NCBI GenBank assembly: GCA_946555345.1
Contig: CAMNSS010000013.1
Location: forward strand, 41,602-105,601
Reading direction: 5' to 3'
From: an uncultured Eubacterium sp.
GTDB taxonomy: Bacteria; Bacillota; Clostridia; Peptostreptococcales; Anaerovoracaceae
Length of the DNA: 64,000 nucleotides
Shown: positions 45,476-54,610 of the stretch, piece by piece
Layout: each line of letters starts with the position of its first letter
Position numbering within the stretch: position 1 is the first letter of the stretch
Program-made: the position numbers and the translations under genes
The notes under the pieces: generated by a model
The model's input: only the letters and a program-made list of their open reading frames with translations
Database searches by the model: none
What the model was told of the DNA's origin: nothing

Positions 45476-45652
45476 CAAATTCACCTCCCAAAATTGTCGA
45501 AATTTTCTTTTACGTTTCATCGCATTTATGATAATATAAAATTGCTACGAGAAAAATAGCCAAATTATTTGTAAATTCTCTTATTTTGCATGAAATTCGA
45601 CCTGTTTTCACTTAATGACAGAACCTGATGAACGAAACAGAAAGGACTAAAG
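45476..45652. promoter_or_regulatory. divergent control region between amidohydrolase and AraC genes
   Basis: 177 AT-rich bp. On the minus strand TTGGCT followed after about 18 bp by TTATAT is a possible promoter for the amidohydrolase. CAAATTATTTG and GAGAAAAAT..AATTCTC near 45550-45585 are candidate symmetric operator sequences for the AraC-type protein. Confidence 0.4.
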
Positions 45653-46753
45653 ATGACTGCACCGAAGCTATCCCACAAAATCGAGCCTTCGTATTTGCCG
45701 CATACCGGCGTACAAGTTCAACTACTAAATATCCGCACCATCGCCACACATACGCACAAGGATGCACTGGAATTCATCTACTGTCTGTCTGGAAAAGTCT
45801 GGGGACATGTCGCGCATGAGCAATTCGACCTAGCGGCCGGAGAACTGGTCACCATCGATTGCGGCGATGTGCGGAATATCTTCGCAGACGATGACAACCT
45901 GACGCTAATCGTTCATATCAGCCTGCACAATGCGCGGATTCCGATCGAGGAGCTTTTAAATACGCTGTTTTCCTGCTCGACAAATCCCACCTATCTAAGA
46001 CATCCAGAGGCTGTCAAAGCGGTATGTGACCTGCTGTTTGCGCTGGCCTATACCGTCGTTTCTTTTGAGGCTGCCGAAAAGGACCGCCGCTTGATCGATC
46101 GTATGGATCTTCAAGGCCGCAGCCCGCATGGGATTTTTCTCGATGAAGGAGGGGTTGCATCGGGCGCTGACCTATTGGACGCTGATTCATCGGAACGAGT
46201 CACCGCCGCCTGCGAATTCATCCGCTTAAACCTGCTCGATCTAATGGCAGAAAAATTTTCTTGGTTTTCCCTGGAAAACTTAAGCGAAGACGACTGGAAA
46301 TACAAAGACCGACTTCAAAAAATCGTCGCTTATGTATCGGAAAACTGCGGAAAAAAGATTACGATAGCGCAGCTGTCCAATACCATTTACCTAAATGCCT
46401 CCTACATTTCCAGCTTCATGCAGCGGACATCGTTCAGCTCTTTTACAGAGATGCTCTCCTATTACCGGGGACTGCAAGCGCAGCACCTCCTCCTTGAAAC
46501 GGAGCTGACGATCGGCGAGATTGCCTCGCGTTGCGGTTTTTCATCGGATAAATACTTCTACAAGGCATTTAAAAGGTGGTGGAGCAACACGCCCCTTCAA
46601 TATCGGAAACAATTTCAACATTACGCTAAGCGAAAAGAAGAATGCTATCCCCTTCCGCCTTACAAAGCGCAGGAAATCATAAAAAATATGATGGTAGAAA
46701 GAGCCATCAGCAAAGCCTGTGAAGTCCCGCCGATAATCGGCGGAAAAGTGTAA
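45653..46753 (+). CDS. AraC-family transcriptional regulator with cupin sensor
   Basis: A 366-residue regulator. N-terminal cupin-like sensor at about residues 15-100 (THTHKDALEFIYCLSGKVWGHV), a linker, and a C-terminal pair of helix-turn-helix units at about 225-325 (KKITIAQLSNTIYLNASYIS and LTIGEIASRCGFSSDKYFYK, then WWSNTPLQYRK). A 40-residue tail follows. It likely activates the divergent amidohydrolase-permease genes. AAAGGAC lies 5 nt before the ATG. Confidence 0.92.
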   Translation: MTAPKLSHKIEPSYLPHTGVQVQLLNIRTIATHTHKDALEFIYCLSGKVWGHVAHEQFDLAAGELVTIDCGDVRNIFADDDNLTLIVHISLHNARIPIEELLNTLFSCSTNPTYLRHPEAVKAVCDLLFALAYTVVSFEAAEKDRRLIDRMDLQGRSPHGIFLDEGGVASGADLLDADSSERVTAACEFIRLNLLDLMAEKFSWFSLENLSEDDWKYKDRLQKIVAYVSENCGKKITIAQLSNTIYLNASYISSFMQRTSFSSFTEMLSYYRGLQAQHLLLETELTIGEIASRCGFSSDKYFYKAFKRWWSNTPLQYRKQFQHYAKRKEECYPLPPYKAQEIIKNMMVERAISKACEVPPIIGGKV

Positions 46754-47031
46754 CTGGGCGGATAGGGATCACCTTATTTTGACAAGCTATTATTAATTGT
46801 TTTTAGGCAATTAATAATTTCCAACCATCAAAAAAGAGCCGCGCAATCAGAAAACGTATCGCTTTCACTGAATGCTGCCGCCCTTTATCAAGATCCGCCG
46901 CGCAAATCTCCACGAAATGCCGTCCATTTTAATGAACCTTTCCGCCGGAAGGCTGCGGGCAATGACGCCCTCATAATATTAAAATCACCATACGCTTTGG
47001 GGTGCGCCCTGCCATGCGCCTTAATGTGCGT
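46754..47031. other. convergent spacer between the AraC gene and sigG
   Basis: Contains an AT-only hairpin, ATTATTAATTG (46788-46798) with CAATTAATAAT (46807-46817), followed on the plus strand by TT. It may serve as a weak terminator for the regulator gene. Repeated CTTTAATGTGCG/GCGCCTTAATG words near 47020. Confidence 0.45.
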
Positions 47032-47802
47032 TCACACATACTTTTTCATATAATTCAGCGCATTCTTTTCCAGCCTGGAGACCTGCGCCTGGCTGATGGA
47101 GATTTCATCCGCTACCTCCATCTGCGTCTTCCCTTCAAAGAAACGCATCGTCAGAATATGCTGCTCCCGCGGTGAAAGCTTTTTCATCGCCTCTGACAAA
47201 GAAAGATTTTCAATCCACCTGGCGTCGGTATTTTTCATATCCCGGATCTGATCCATCACATACAGCGGATCGCCATCATCGTTGAAAACTGGCTCAAACA
47301 GCGAAATCGGGTCTTGAATCGAATCCAGCGCCAGCACCACGTCCTCTTTCTTAACGTCCAGCTCCTTCGCCACTTCTTCCACGGTAGCTTCCCGCTGTAA
47401 CTGCCTGCTGAGTTTTTCCTTCGCCGTCAGCGCTTTGTAAGCCATATCCCGCATCGACCGGGACACCCTGATGCTGTTATTGTCCCGCAGGTACCGCCTG
47501 ACCTCGCCGATGATCATCGGCACCGCATAGGTGCTGAACTTTACGCCATGGGACATATCGAAATTGTCCAATGCTTTAATCAGCCCCACGCATCCGACCT
47601 GAAAAAGATCGTCCGGGTTTTCCCCCCGTCCCGAAAACTTCTGGATCACGCTCAATACAAGCCTCAAATTCCCCCTTATGAACTCGTCTCTGACCTCACT
47701 GTTCCCAGCCTTTATGGCTTTCAACATCTCCTGCATCTCCTTGTCCTTGTAACGCGGCAGGCTAGAAGTGTTAACGCCACAAATTTCAACCTTATTGGCC
47801 AT
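47032..47802 (-). CDS. sigG: late forespore sigma factor G
   Basis: RNA polymerase sigma-G, 256 residues. The N-terminal box KVEICGVNTSSLPRYKD is diagnostic, being the sigma-G segment contacted by SpoIIAB/CsfB-type anti-sigmas. Region 2 (PDDLFQVGCVGLIKALDNFD) and region 4 (TQMEVADEISISQAQVSRLE) follow. In most spore formers it directly follows sigE; here an arginine operon and 5.2 kb intervene. Confidence 0.96.
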   Translation of the reverse strand: MANKVEICGVNTSSLPRYKDKEMQEMLKAIKAGNSEVRDEFIRGNLRLVLSVIQKFSGRGENPDDLFQVGCVGLIKALDNFDMSHGVKFSTYAVPMIIGEVRRYLRDNNSIRVSRSMRDMAYKALTAKEKLSRQLQREATVEEVAKELDVKKEDVVLALDSIQDPISLFEPVFNDDGDPLYVMDQIRDMKNTDARWIENLSLSEAMKKLSPREQHILTMRFFEGKTQMEVADEISISQAQVSRLEKNALNYMKKYV

Positions 47803-48221
47803 AAACCATTACCCCACATCCCTTTTGCTCCCCTTAAAGCAACGCTCGATGTCGTAATATATTTATGTGCAAATCAAGGTTCTTTTATTCCGCTTTCGGC
47901 AAATCAGGCAAAGGCTTTTTGAATCAAACCAACGCTCTTTTCATGGTGCAAACATGGTGCAAAGTTCCCCGAAAAAGCAAGCCAGCATTTTCAGCCAAGC
48001 CATGCACCGGTCCGGCCAATCCGCAATGCTTCGGTTCAAAAAATTCCATGCTAGCCAGCACATCTCATCGGCATTTTTCAAATCCAGCCAGTGCGTTCCA
48101 GGCAAACCAGCGGTTTCAGCCAGGCGGGCGCATCCCGGCCCGCTTGCGTTTTAGCCCAGCCAAGCTACGCACCGTTCTAATCAGGCCAGCGCATTTTCAA
48201 TCAGCTTGATGCACCCGCCAA
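47803..48221. other. repeat-filled spacer between argD and sigG
   Basis: The sigG promoter region is at the left. The rest is a degenerate repeat array (47930-48235). No gene is visible. Confidence 0.5.
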
Positions 48222-48235
48222 TCACCCCAATGCTT
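47930..48235. repeat. degenerate about 20-bp tandem repeat array
   Basis: Roughly twelve units can be aligned by eye: GCATTTTCAGCCAAGCCAT, GCACCGGTCCGGCCAATCC, GCGTTCCAGGCAAACCAGC, GCATTTTCAATCAGCTTGAT and others. Consensus near GCRTTTTCARCCAGCCAAT. The last unit overlaps the argD 3' end. Confidence 0.6.
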
Positions 48236-49391
48236 TTTTAAACACCGCAAGGCCCTCGTCAAGCTCCTCGTAAGAAATCGTAAGCGGCGGCAGCATCCGC
48301 ACCTTGTCCTTCGCCGTCAAAATCATTAGCCCGCCCGCCAGTGCGTCCTTCACGACCTCGGCCGCTTCCTTGCCTTCAACCGCAATGCCCAGCATCAGGC
48401 CGATCCCCGATACATCTTTTACCTGCGGGATTGCAAGGAGCTTCGCTTTCAGGTATTCGCCCTTCTGCCTTACCTGCGCCAGAAAATCCTCGTCGATCCG
48501 CTTCAAAACTTCGACCGCCCCAGCGCACGCCACCGGGTTTCCGCCATAGGTCGTGCCATGGTTTCCCGGCTCTAAGACATCACAGGTCTTTTCCGAAAAC
48601 AGCACGCCGCCGATTGGAAGCCCGCCGCCGATTCCCTTTGCAAAGGTCACGAGATCCGGCTTCACGCCGAAATATTCATAGGCGAACAGCTTCCCCGTTC
48701 TCCCGATCCCGGTCTGCACTTCGTCCACGATCAAAAGAATATCCCTTTCTGCGCAAAGCGCCGCAGCAGCCTTTACAAATTCTGCATCCAGGTTGAGGAC
48801 GCCGCCTTCCCCCTGGATCATCTCCATCATGACCGCACACGTCGTATCGTCCGCCATTTCTTTAAGCTGCGCCACGTTGTTGACCTCACAATATGCGAAG
48901 CCGTCTAAAAACGGGGTGAAGAATTTATGATAATTCTCCTGCCCGGTCGCCGTAATGGCCGCCATGGTCCTGCCGTGGAAGGAGTTTTTCAAGGTGATGA
49001 TTTTATTTGCTTTCCCGCCTTTATTGGCCGTGCCGTATTTTCGCGCTGTCTTGATCGCCGCTTCGTTTGCCTCCGCCCCGGAATTTCCAAAGAATACCTT
49101 CTTCATGCCGGTCCGCTCCGTCAAGAGCCTCGCCGCCATAACCTGCGGCTCGCTATAAAACAAATTCGATACGTGCTGCAATTTGGAAAGCTGCGCGCTC
49201 ACTGCACGAATCCAGCCATCATCGCAAAAGCCCAAGCAATTTACGCCGATCCCCGCCGTAAAATCCACGTACTTCTTCCCGTCCATATCAAAGCAGTAAG
49301 AACCCTTTCCGTGATCCGCCGCCATGTCGTATCTCGCATATGTTGAAACGATTTTTTCCTTGTCAAGTGTTTTGATTTCACTGCTGTTCAT
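48222..49391 (-). CDS. argD: acetylornithine aminotransferase
   Basis: PLP class III aminotransferase of 389 residues, fourth step toward ornithine. [13 protein letters not shown] at about 104, [13 protein letters not shown], and the PLP lysine in [14 protein letters not shown]. It overlaps the argB end by 14 bp and is the last gene of argCJBD. Confidence 0.95.
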   Translation of the reverse strand: MNSSEIKTLDKEKIVSTYARYDMAADHGKGSYCFDMDGKKYVDFTAGIGVNCLGFCDDGWIRAVSAQLSKLQHVSNLFYSEPQVMAARLLTERTGMKKVFFGNSGAEANEAAIKTARKYGTANKGGKANKIITLKNSFHGRTMAAITATGQENYHKFFTPFLDGFAYCEVNNVAQLKEMADDTTCAVMMEMIQGEGGVLNLDAEFVKAAAALCAERDILLIVDEVQTGIGRTGKLFAYEYFGVKPDLVTFAKGIGGGLPIGGVLFSEKTCDVLEPGNHGTTYGGNPVACAGAVEVLKRIDEDFLAQVRQKGEYLKAKLLAIPQVKDVSGIGLMLGIAVEGKEAAEVVKDALAGGLMILTAKDKVRMLPPLTISYEELDEGLAVFKKALG

Positions 49392-50274
49392 TCCAGTATT
49401 TTTCCTCGCTTTCCTTTAATATCGCCGTCCCGCTCCCCTTGTCGGTGAAGATTTCCAAAAGCAGGCTGTGCGGAATCCTGCCGTCCATGATATGCACCCG
49501 TGAAACGCCTTGGTTGACCGCCTCGATGCAATTTTTGATCTTCGGAAGCATCCCGCCGGAAATGATGCCTTCCGAGATCAGCGTTTCCGCTTCTTTTATG
49601 TAAAGCTCCGAGATCACGGAGTCCGCATCCTGCGGGTCGCTTCTCACGCCCTCCACATCGGAAAGGTATGCTAATTTTTCCGCTTTCAGGGCTGTTGCGA
49701 TTGCGCTCGCCGCCTCATCGGCATTAATGTTGTACGAATGGCCGTCCGCATCCATGCCGACGGGAAACACGATCGGCAGAAAATCCTTTTCGAGCAGATC
49801 GAGCAGGATTTTCGTATCCACTTTCGTGACATCCCCCACAAAACCGATATCAGCGCCATTTGCATATTTTTTCTGCACCGTCAGAAGCCCGCCGTCCTTG
49901 CCGCTGACGCCGGCCGCCTTGACGCCGAGGGACTGCACCCTGGCGACAAGCTCCTGGTTGACCTTGGCGAGAACCATTTCCACAAGCTCCATGGTATCCG
50001 CATCCGTTACCCGCAGGCCATTCACAAATTTTGCTTCCATGCCCACTTTATCCAGCCAGCGGTTGATTTCCTTGCCGCCGCCATGGACGATGATCGGCTT
50101 GAACCCCACCAGCTTGAGCAGTACCACGTCCTGCATCATATCCTGTTTCAGTTCTTCATCTATCATAACACTGCCGCCGTATTTTACAACAATTATTTTT
50201 CTGTTAAAACGCTGGATATACGGCAGCGCCTCAATTAAAACCTCTGCTTTATCCAAATACTTCTGTGCTACCAT
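49378..50274 (-). CDS. argB: acetylglutamate kinase
   Basis: Phosphorylates N-acetylglutamate. [22 protein letters not shown] and GISGKDGG-like [10 protein letters not shown] motifs, and [13 protein letters not shown] near the ATP site. The ATG at 50274 has AGGAG 5 nt upstream and gives 298 residues; the ATG five codons earlier is less well placed. An N-terminal extension (about 20 residues before the core) is of the kind found in arginine-inhibited ArgB hexamers. Confidence 0.95.
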   Translation of the reverse strand: MVAQKYLDKAEVLIEALPYIQRFNRKIIVVKYGGSVMIDEELKQDMMQDVVLLKLVGFKPIIVHGGGKEINRWLDKVGMEAKFVNGLRVTDADTMELVEMVLAKVNQELVARVQSLGVKAAGVSGKDGGLLTVQKKYANGADIGFVGDVTKVDTKILLDLLEKDFLPIVFPVGMDADGHSYNINADEAASAIATALKAEKLAYLSDVEGVRSDPQDADSVISELYIKEAETLISEGIISGGMLPKIKNCIEAVNQGVSRVHIMDGRIPHSLLLEIFTDKGSGTAILKESEEKYWNEQQ

Positions 50275-50336
50275 TTTTACTCCTGTCATTCCTGTTTGCC
50301 TTCGTTTTCGTTCCCGGATCTGCGCTTACCCGTTCT

Positions 50337-51890
50337 TTAACTCCTGTAATCTCCGTTGATCTTCACGTAATCATAAGTCAAATCGCACCCCCAGGCCGTC
50401 GCACTGCCGTTTCCCTGGCGCAGCTCCACCTCGATCGCAATTTCTTCTTCCGCTAGAATCTTGGAAGCGTATTCCTCGCTGTACGGTTTATGGCGCGAGC
50501 CTTCGCATACGCATACGCTGCCCTTTGCAGAGCGGATGCAAACGTCGATCGCATCGGTTGTAAAATCGCCCTCTGCATAGCCGATGGCGCAAAGCACCCT
50601 GCCCCAGTTCGCATCCTCCCCGAACATGGCTGTTTTCAAAAGGTCGGAAGCGATGACGGATTTACTGATATTCTGCGCTGTTTTCCGGTCAGGAGCGCCT
50701 TTCACGCTGCATTCGATAAGCTTTGTCGCACCTTCGCCATCACGGGCGAGCCTTTTGGCGAGAAACACCGTCACCTGATGCAAAGCGGCCGCAAATTCGT
50801 CAAATGCTGCGCCATCTGCCACAATCCTGTCATTTCCTGCCAGGCCGTTTGCCAGAACCACCGCCATATCGTTCGTCGAGGTATCCCCGTCCACACAGAT
50901 CTGGTTAAAGCTTGCCTGCACGTCCATGAGCAAAGCCTTTTGCAACATTTCCGGGGAAATAGCCACGTCCGTAGTGAGAAATGCCAGCATGGTCGCCATA
51001 TTCGGGTTGATCATCCCGCTTCCCTTCGCAATGCCGCCGATATGGCAGGCCTTGCCGCCGAGCTGAAATGCTACTGCAATTTCCTTCGGCACGGTATCGG
51101 TCGTCATGATCGCCTTCGCCGCACTGCCAGAACCACCCTCGCTGAGCTGCTCCGCCAGCACGGGGACGCCTCGTTCAAAAGGCGCAAAGGAAAGCTCTTC
51201 ACCGATCACGCCTGTCGAACATACGGCGATATCTTGTGCGGAAAGCCCCAGGTGTCCTGCTGCCAGCCTGCAAGCCTTCTCCGCCAGTTCCACGCCGCCA
51301 GCCGCACAAGTATTCGCATTGCCGCTGTTGCAGAGAATCGCCTGGGCTTGTCCATCGGAAAGGTTCTCTTTCGTCACTTTCAGCGGCGCGCCTTTCACCT
51401 TGTTGGTTGTATATACCGCCGCCGCACTGCACATGGTGTCGCTTACGATCAACGCCAAATCTTCCTTACCGGACTTCTTAATTCCAGACGCCATGCCGGC
51501 CGCACGAAACCCCTTTGCCGCACAAACGCCGCCTTTTATGTATTTCAGGCCGCTAAGCTTTCTGTTTTCCGGCCCGCCGCCCGCTGTACATTCCGAGCTG
51601 CTGCTTTCCGCGCCTTGTTGCTCACTTCCTTCTGTATCTTCCGGCGCATTGCCCTTCGCGCCTTTCAAGCCGTCACCTCCCATAGCCTGCGGATCGCCGC
51701 CCTTTGCGGCTTGCGGTGCGTTAGCTTTTGCGGTCTGTAAACCGCCGTCTTCCATACATTCCAGCCCGTATAACGCGGCGGACTCTGTTGTGGAATTTGC
51801 ATCGTTAATTCCCGCCAGTTCCGTTTCTTTGCCTGCCCTCTTCGCATCCTTCTGCATCAATTCTTTATCTGCCATCTCTTTGCCTGTCAT
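50337..51890 (-). CDS. argJ: bifunctional ornithine acetyltransferase/N-acetylglutamate synthase
   Basis: ArgJ recycles the acetyl group from acetylornithine to glutamate. The precursor self-cleaves at NMA|TML (Ala299-Thr300 here), giving Thr300 as the nucleophile. KGSGMINPNMATMLAFLTTD and the C-terminal ANWGRVLCAIGYAEG are present. The frame is 517 residues, against the usual 390-410. The excess is an N-terminal extension of about 112 residues, low in complexity (Ala/Gly/Glu/Lys/Asp), before KYIKGGVCAAKGFRAAG. The ATG directly follows the argC stop (TAGATG) with AAAGGA upstream, so the extension appears translated. Confidence 0.93.
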   Translation of the reverse strand: MTGKEMADKELMQKDAKRAGKETELAGINDANSTTESAALYGLECMEDGGLQTAKANAPQAAKGGDPQAMGGDGLKGAKGNAPEDTEGSEQQGAESSSSECTAGGGPENRKLSGLKYIKGGVCAAKGFRAAGMASGIKKSGKEDLALIVSDTMCSAAAVYTTNKVKGAPLKVTKENLSDGQAQAILCNSGNANTCAAGGVELAEKACRLAAGHLGLSAQDIAVCSTGVIGEELSFAPFERGVPVLAEQLSEGGSGSAAKAIMTTDTVPKEIAVAFQLGGKACHIGGIAKGSGMINPNMATMLAFLTTDVAISPEMLQKALLMDVQASFNQICVDGDTSTNDMAVVLANGLAGNDRIVADGAAFDEFAAALHQVTVFLAKRLARDGEGATKLIECSVKGAPDRKTAQNISKSVIASDLLKTAMFGEDANWGRVLCAIGYAEGDFTTDAIDVCIRSAKGSVCVCEGSRHKPYSEEYASKILAEEEIAIEVELRQGNGSATAWGCDLTYDYVKINGDYRS

Positions 51891-52919
51891 CTATATCAAT
51901 CCTTTCGTCTCGTCAAGTCCCAGCATAATATTCATGTTTTGGACCGCCGCCCCCGATGCGCCTTTGCCGAGGTTGTCATAAGTGGCAATCAGTAACATAT
52001 TTTCATCGTTTCCCGCCACCGTGATTTCGAGCGTGTTTTTTCCTGCCAAACGCCCCGCATCGATAAAGCCGTTTTCATCCATCGCATCGACGAATTTTAC
52101 GAGCGGCTGCCCTGCATAATACGCCCGCAAAACTTCCTCTGCCTGCTTGCGGCTTCCTGCGCCAGATCCCTTCACCGGCACGGTCACTTCCATCCCGCTG
52201 TAATAATCCGCAACGACAGGCATGAATGCCGGAACACTTGCAAGCCCTGCCGCTTTCACGATTTCCGACAGGTGCTTATGCGCCTGTGCGATCCCATATT
52301 GTTTGGGATTGCGGCGCGCGCCTTTGCGGCATACGCTTCCATTATATGCATCTTCGTGCCGCACGTCCCTGCAACGAGCTTCTTTGCGGCACGATTCTTC
52401 GCAGCTCATGCCTCCATCTTTTTCATGCTCGCAATGCGCCCCTTCATATTCTGCGATCATCTTCTTGCCCCCGCCGCTGTAGCCTGTCAGCGAATACGCC
52501 GAAAACGGATAATCCGGCGGCACAATCCCCGCTTTGACCAGCGGCGTTATGAGCAAAATAACGCCCGTGGCATGGCAGCCCGGCACCGCCACCCGGTTGC
52601 TGTTTTTGATTTTCTCCCGCTGCTCCTCGCAAAGCTCCGGCATCCCGTAAACCCAGCCGTCAGCAGTCCTGTGCGCCGTAGATGTATCCAAGATCCGGCA
52701 GTCGGCAGGCGCTGCCGCCGCAATCTCCCTCGCCGCCTCGTCAGGCAAACACAAAAAGGAAACATCGGCTTTCCGGACAAAAGCCAATCTTTCCCCTAAA
52801 TCCTTTCGTTTCTGTGCATCGATATGTAAAAGCTCTATATCCTCCCGCTTCTCAAAATACTGGTGAATTTTAAGCCCCGTCGTGCCTTCTGCCCCATCAA
52901 TAAATACCTTGTACTTCAT
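51891..52919 (-). CDS. argC: N-acetyl-gamma-glutamyl-phosphate reductase
   Basis: Type 2 ArgC. NAD(P)-binding start FIDGAEGTTGLKIHQYF, catalytic Cys115 in VAVPGCHATG, TGYSGGGKKMI at 145-154, and the catalytic-region AQAHKHLSEI. Length 342 against the usual 310. An insertion at about 161-203 between GGGKKMIAEYEG and PKQYGI contains five cysteines (163, 173, 177, 183, 197) and many Arg/Glu. First gene of argCJBD, under paired ARG boxes. Confidence 0.94.
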   Translation of the reverse strand: MKYKVFIDGAEGTTGLKIHQYFEKREDIELLHIDAQKRKDLGERLAFVRKADVSFLCLPDEAAREIAAAAPADCRILDTSTAHRTADGWVYGMPELCEEQREKIKNSNRVAVPGCHATGVILLITPLVKAGIVPPDYPFSAYSLTGYSGGGKKMIAEYEGAHCEHEKDGGMSCEESCRKEARCRDVRHEDAYNGSVCRKGARRNPKQYGIAQAHKHLSEIVKAAGLASVPAFMPVVADYYSGMEVTVPVKGSGAGSRKQAEEVLRAYYAGQPLVKFVDAMDENGFIDAGRLAGKNTLEITVAGNDENMLLIATYDNLGKGASGAAVQNMNIMLGLDETKGLI

Positions 52920-52972
52920 ATTAGCCTCCCCTTTGCAGTCCTGTGAATCGATGACGCTTCTAATTGGATGAT

Positions 52973-53006
52973 TGTATTTTTATTCATTTAGAAGCATTTT
53001 TATGCA
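52973..53006. promoter_or_regulatory. two ARG boxes (ArgR/AhrC operator)
   Basis: TGTATTTTTATTCA (52973-52986) and AGCATTTTTATGCA (52993-53006) fit the ARG-box pattern TGNATWWWWATNCA and are 20 bp apart centre to centre. They cover the predicted start of the argC transcript, as expected for arginine repression. Confidence 0.8.
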
Positions 53007-53017
53007 CCATGGGTCTT

Positions 53018-53046
53018 ATCATACACCAACCAGCTTTTTCTTGCAA
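53018..53046 (-). promoter_or_regulatory. promoter of argCJBD
   Basis: On the minus strand TTGCAA (53046-53041) and TATGAT (53023-53018) are 17 bp apart. Start near 53011, just before the ARG boxes. Confidence 0.65.
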
Positions 53047-53061
53047 CATTTTTTTGTCAAT

Positions 53062-53763
53062 TTAGCCCAATTTTTTGATTTCCTTCCGCAGACGGCCGAT
53101 GATCTTTTTTTCCAGTCTCGAAATATACGATTGTGATATGCCCATGCGGTCGGCAACCTCCTTCTGGGTCAGTTCCCTGCCGCCCAAAAGGCCAAAACGC
53201 ATTTCAACGATTTCCCGCTCCCTGCCGGAAAGCTGTCCCATGGCGTATCCCAAGAGCTTGCGGTTCACCTCCTCTTCGATATGCCCATAAACCTCATCGT
53301 TTTCCGTTCCCAGAATGTCTGAAAGCAACAATTCATTGCCGTCCCAGTCCACGTTCAACGGTTCATCCAGCGATACTTCGCCTTTGATTTTGTTGTTCCG
53401 CCGCAAAAACATCAAGATTTCGTTTTCAATGCACCTGGATGCATATGTCGCCAGCTTGATGTTTTTTTCAACTTTAAACGTATTGACCGCCTTGATCAAC
53501 CCGATCGTGCCAATGGAAATCAGATCCTCCACATTGATCCCCGCACTCTCGAATTTTTTTGCGATGTATACCACCAAGCGCAAGTTATGCTCAATAAGCA
53601 AATCGCGGGCAGCTTTGCTTCCGTTCATGAAACTCACGATCGCCCGGTATTCCTCCTCGGGCGGAAGAGGCGGCGGGAGCGTATCGCTTCCGCCTATGTA
53701 AAACAGTTTATTCTTTCTTTTTAGAAACTGCAATCTTAACTTCCGTACTAGTCCCTTTAACAT
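53062..53763 (-). CDS. sigE: early mother-cell sigma factor E (pro-sigma-E)
   Basis: RNA polymerase sigma-E precursor of 233 residues. The first 27 or so residues ([20 protein letters not shown], then [13 protein letters not shown]) are the basic amphipathic pro-sequence removed by SpoIIGA. Region 2 [20 protein letters not shown] and region 4 [20 protein letters not shown] are intact. It starts 13 bp after spoIIGA. Confidence 0.96.
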   Translation of the reverse strand: MLKGLVRKLRLQFLKRKNKLFYIGGSDTLPPPLPPEEEYRAIVSFMNGSKAARDLLIEHNLRLVVYIAKKFESAGINVEDLISIGTIGLIKAVNTFKVEKNIKLATYASRCIENEILMFLRRNNKIKGEVSLDEPLNVDWDGNELLLSDILGTENDEVYGHIEEEVNRKLLGYAMGQLSGREREIVEMRFGLLGGRELTQKEVADRMGISQSYISRLEKKIIGRLRKEIKKLG

Positions 53764-53776
53764 CCCGTTTCTCCCT

Positions 53777-54610
53777 TCAAAATTCTCGCTCCATCATATC
53801 CCTGCAAAGCAGCATTTCACAGCCCGCCGCATCCTTTTCGCCCAGATTGGCCGCTCCATCGCTTTTTGCGATGATGCACCCCCTGATCCGCCTTTTCCCA
53901 ATATACAGCGCATCGATCCGGACTCCCTCTAAAACACCGCCGCCGCCGACCGCCTCGTAAGGAATCGCACAATACCGTTCCTGCCGCAAAAATCCCTGTT
54001 CCTCCATGCGCTGCCACAAGCTTTTTCCCGCTACCGCCACCGATTTTCCGCTGACTGGATCATGCAGTCCATTGCCCGTGTCCAGAAAGGCTTCCGCTTC
54101 AACTTCGTTTTTCCCTGACAAAAGCTTTACCCGGTAAATGTGCTGGCGGTAAAATTTCTTGTTTGCAATCGTCTTAATCACCTGCTTGGCGGTAAACAGC
54201 GCAATGCCGGTAAAAAGCGCCAACAGCGAAGCTTTCATATCTCCTGTGTAGATGCCCACGGCCGTATACATACCGGAATGATGCGTCAAAAGCAACAGCC
54301 CCATGGTCATGCCGCCCATAAAGTATGTAACCAGCAGGAAGGTAAGGGCTCTCTGCCAGAGCTTCTCCCGGCCGAAGCTGAGGAGGCAGACGCAGAGTGC
54401 AAAAGCCGCCTCCATCAGCAGCGTTAAAAGCGTCCTTACCGGCAGGAAAACAGTGAGGGAAAAAAAGCCGCACAGCACGCTTCCCGCCAGCAGCCTGAGC
54501 TTTTGCACACGGTCTGGTATGCCCAGCCCGTGTATTTCGCAGGTTATGTAAAGAAGCACGCCTCCGATTATCATATTTTCCGCAAAGAGAATCTCGCCGT
54601 ATACGATCAA
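53777..54610 (-). CDS. spoIIGA: sigma-E processing peptidase SpoIIGA
   Basis: Membrane aspartic protease that cuts pro-sigma-E. Five hydrophobic spans fill residues 1-145, then a retropepsin-like domain with DTGN (Asp177) in [14 protein letters not shown]. The frame is open to 54754, but the best initiation is TTG at 54610, 9 nt after AAGGAG, giving 277 residues beginning [13 protein letters not shown] like homologues. The homologue in Bacillus is about 309. Confidence 0.92.
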   Translation of the reverse strand: MIVYGEILFAENMIIGGVLLYITCEIHGLGIPDRVQKLRLLAGSVLCGFFSLTVFLPVRTLLTLLMEAAFALCVCLLSFGREKLWQRALTFLLVTYFMGGMTMGLLLLTHHSGMYTAVGIYTGDMKASLLALFTGIALFTAKQVIKTIANKKFYRQHIYRVKLLSGKNEVEAEAFLDTGNGLHDPVSGKSVAVAGKSLWQRMEEQGFLRQERYCAIPYEAVGGGGVLEGVRIDALYIGKRRIRGCIIAKSDGAANLGEKDAAGCEMLLCRDMMEREF

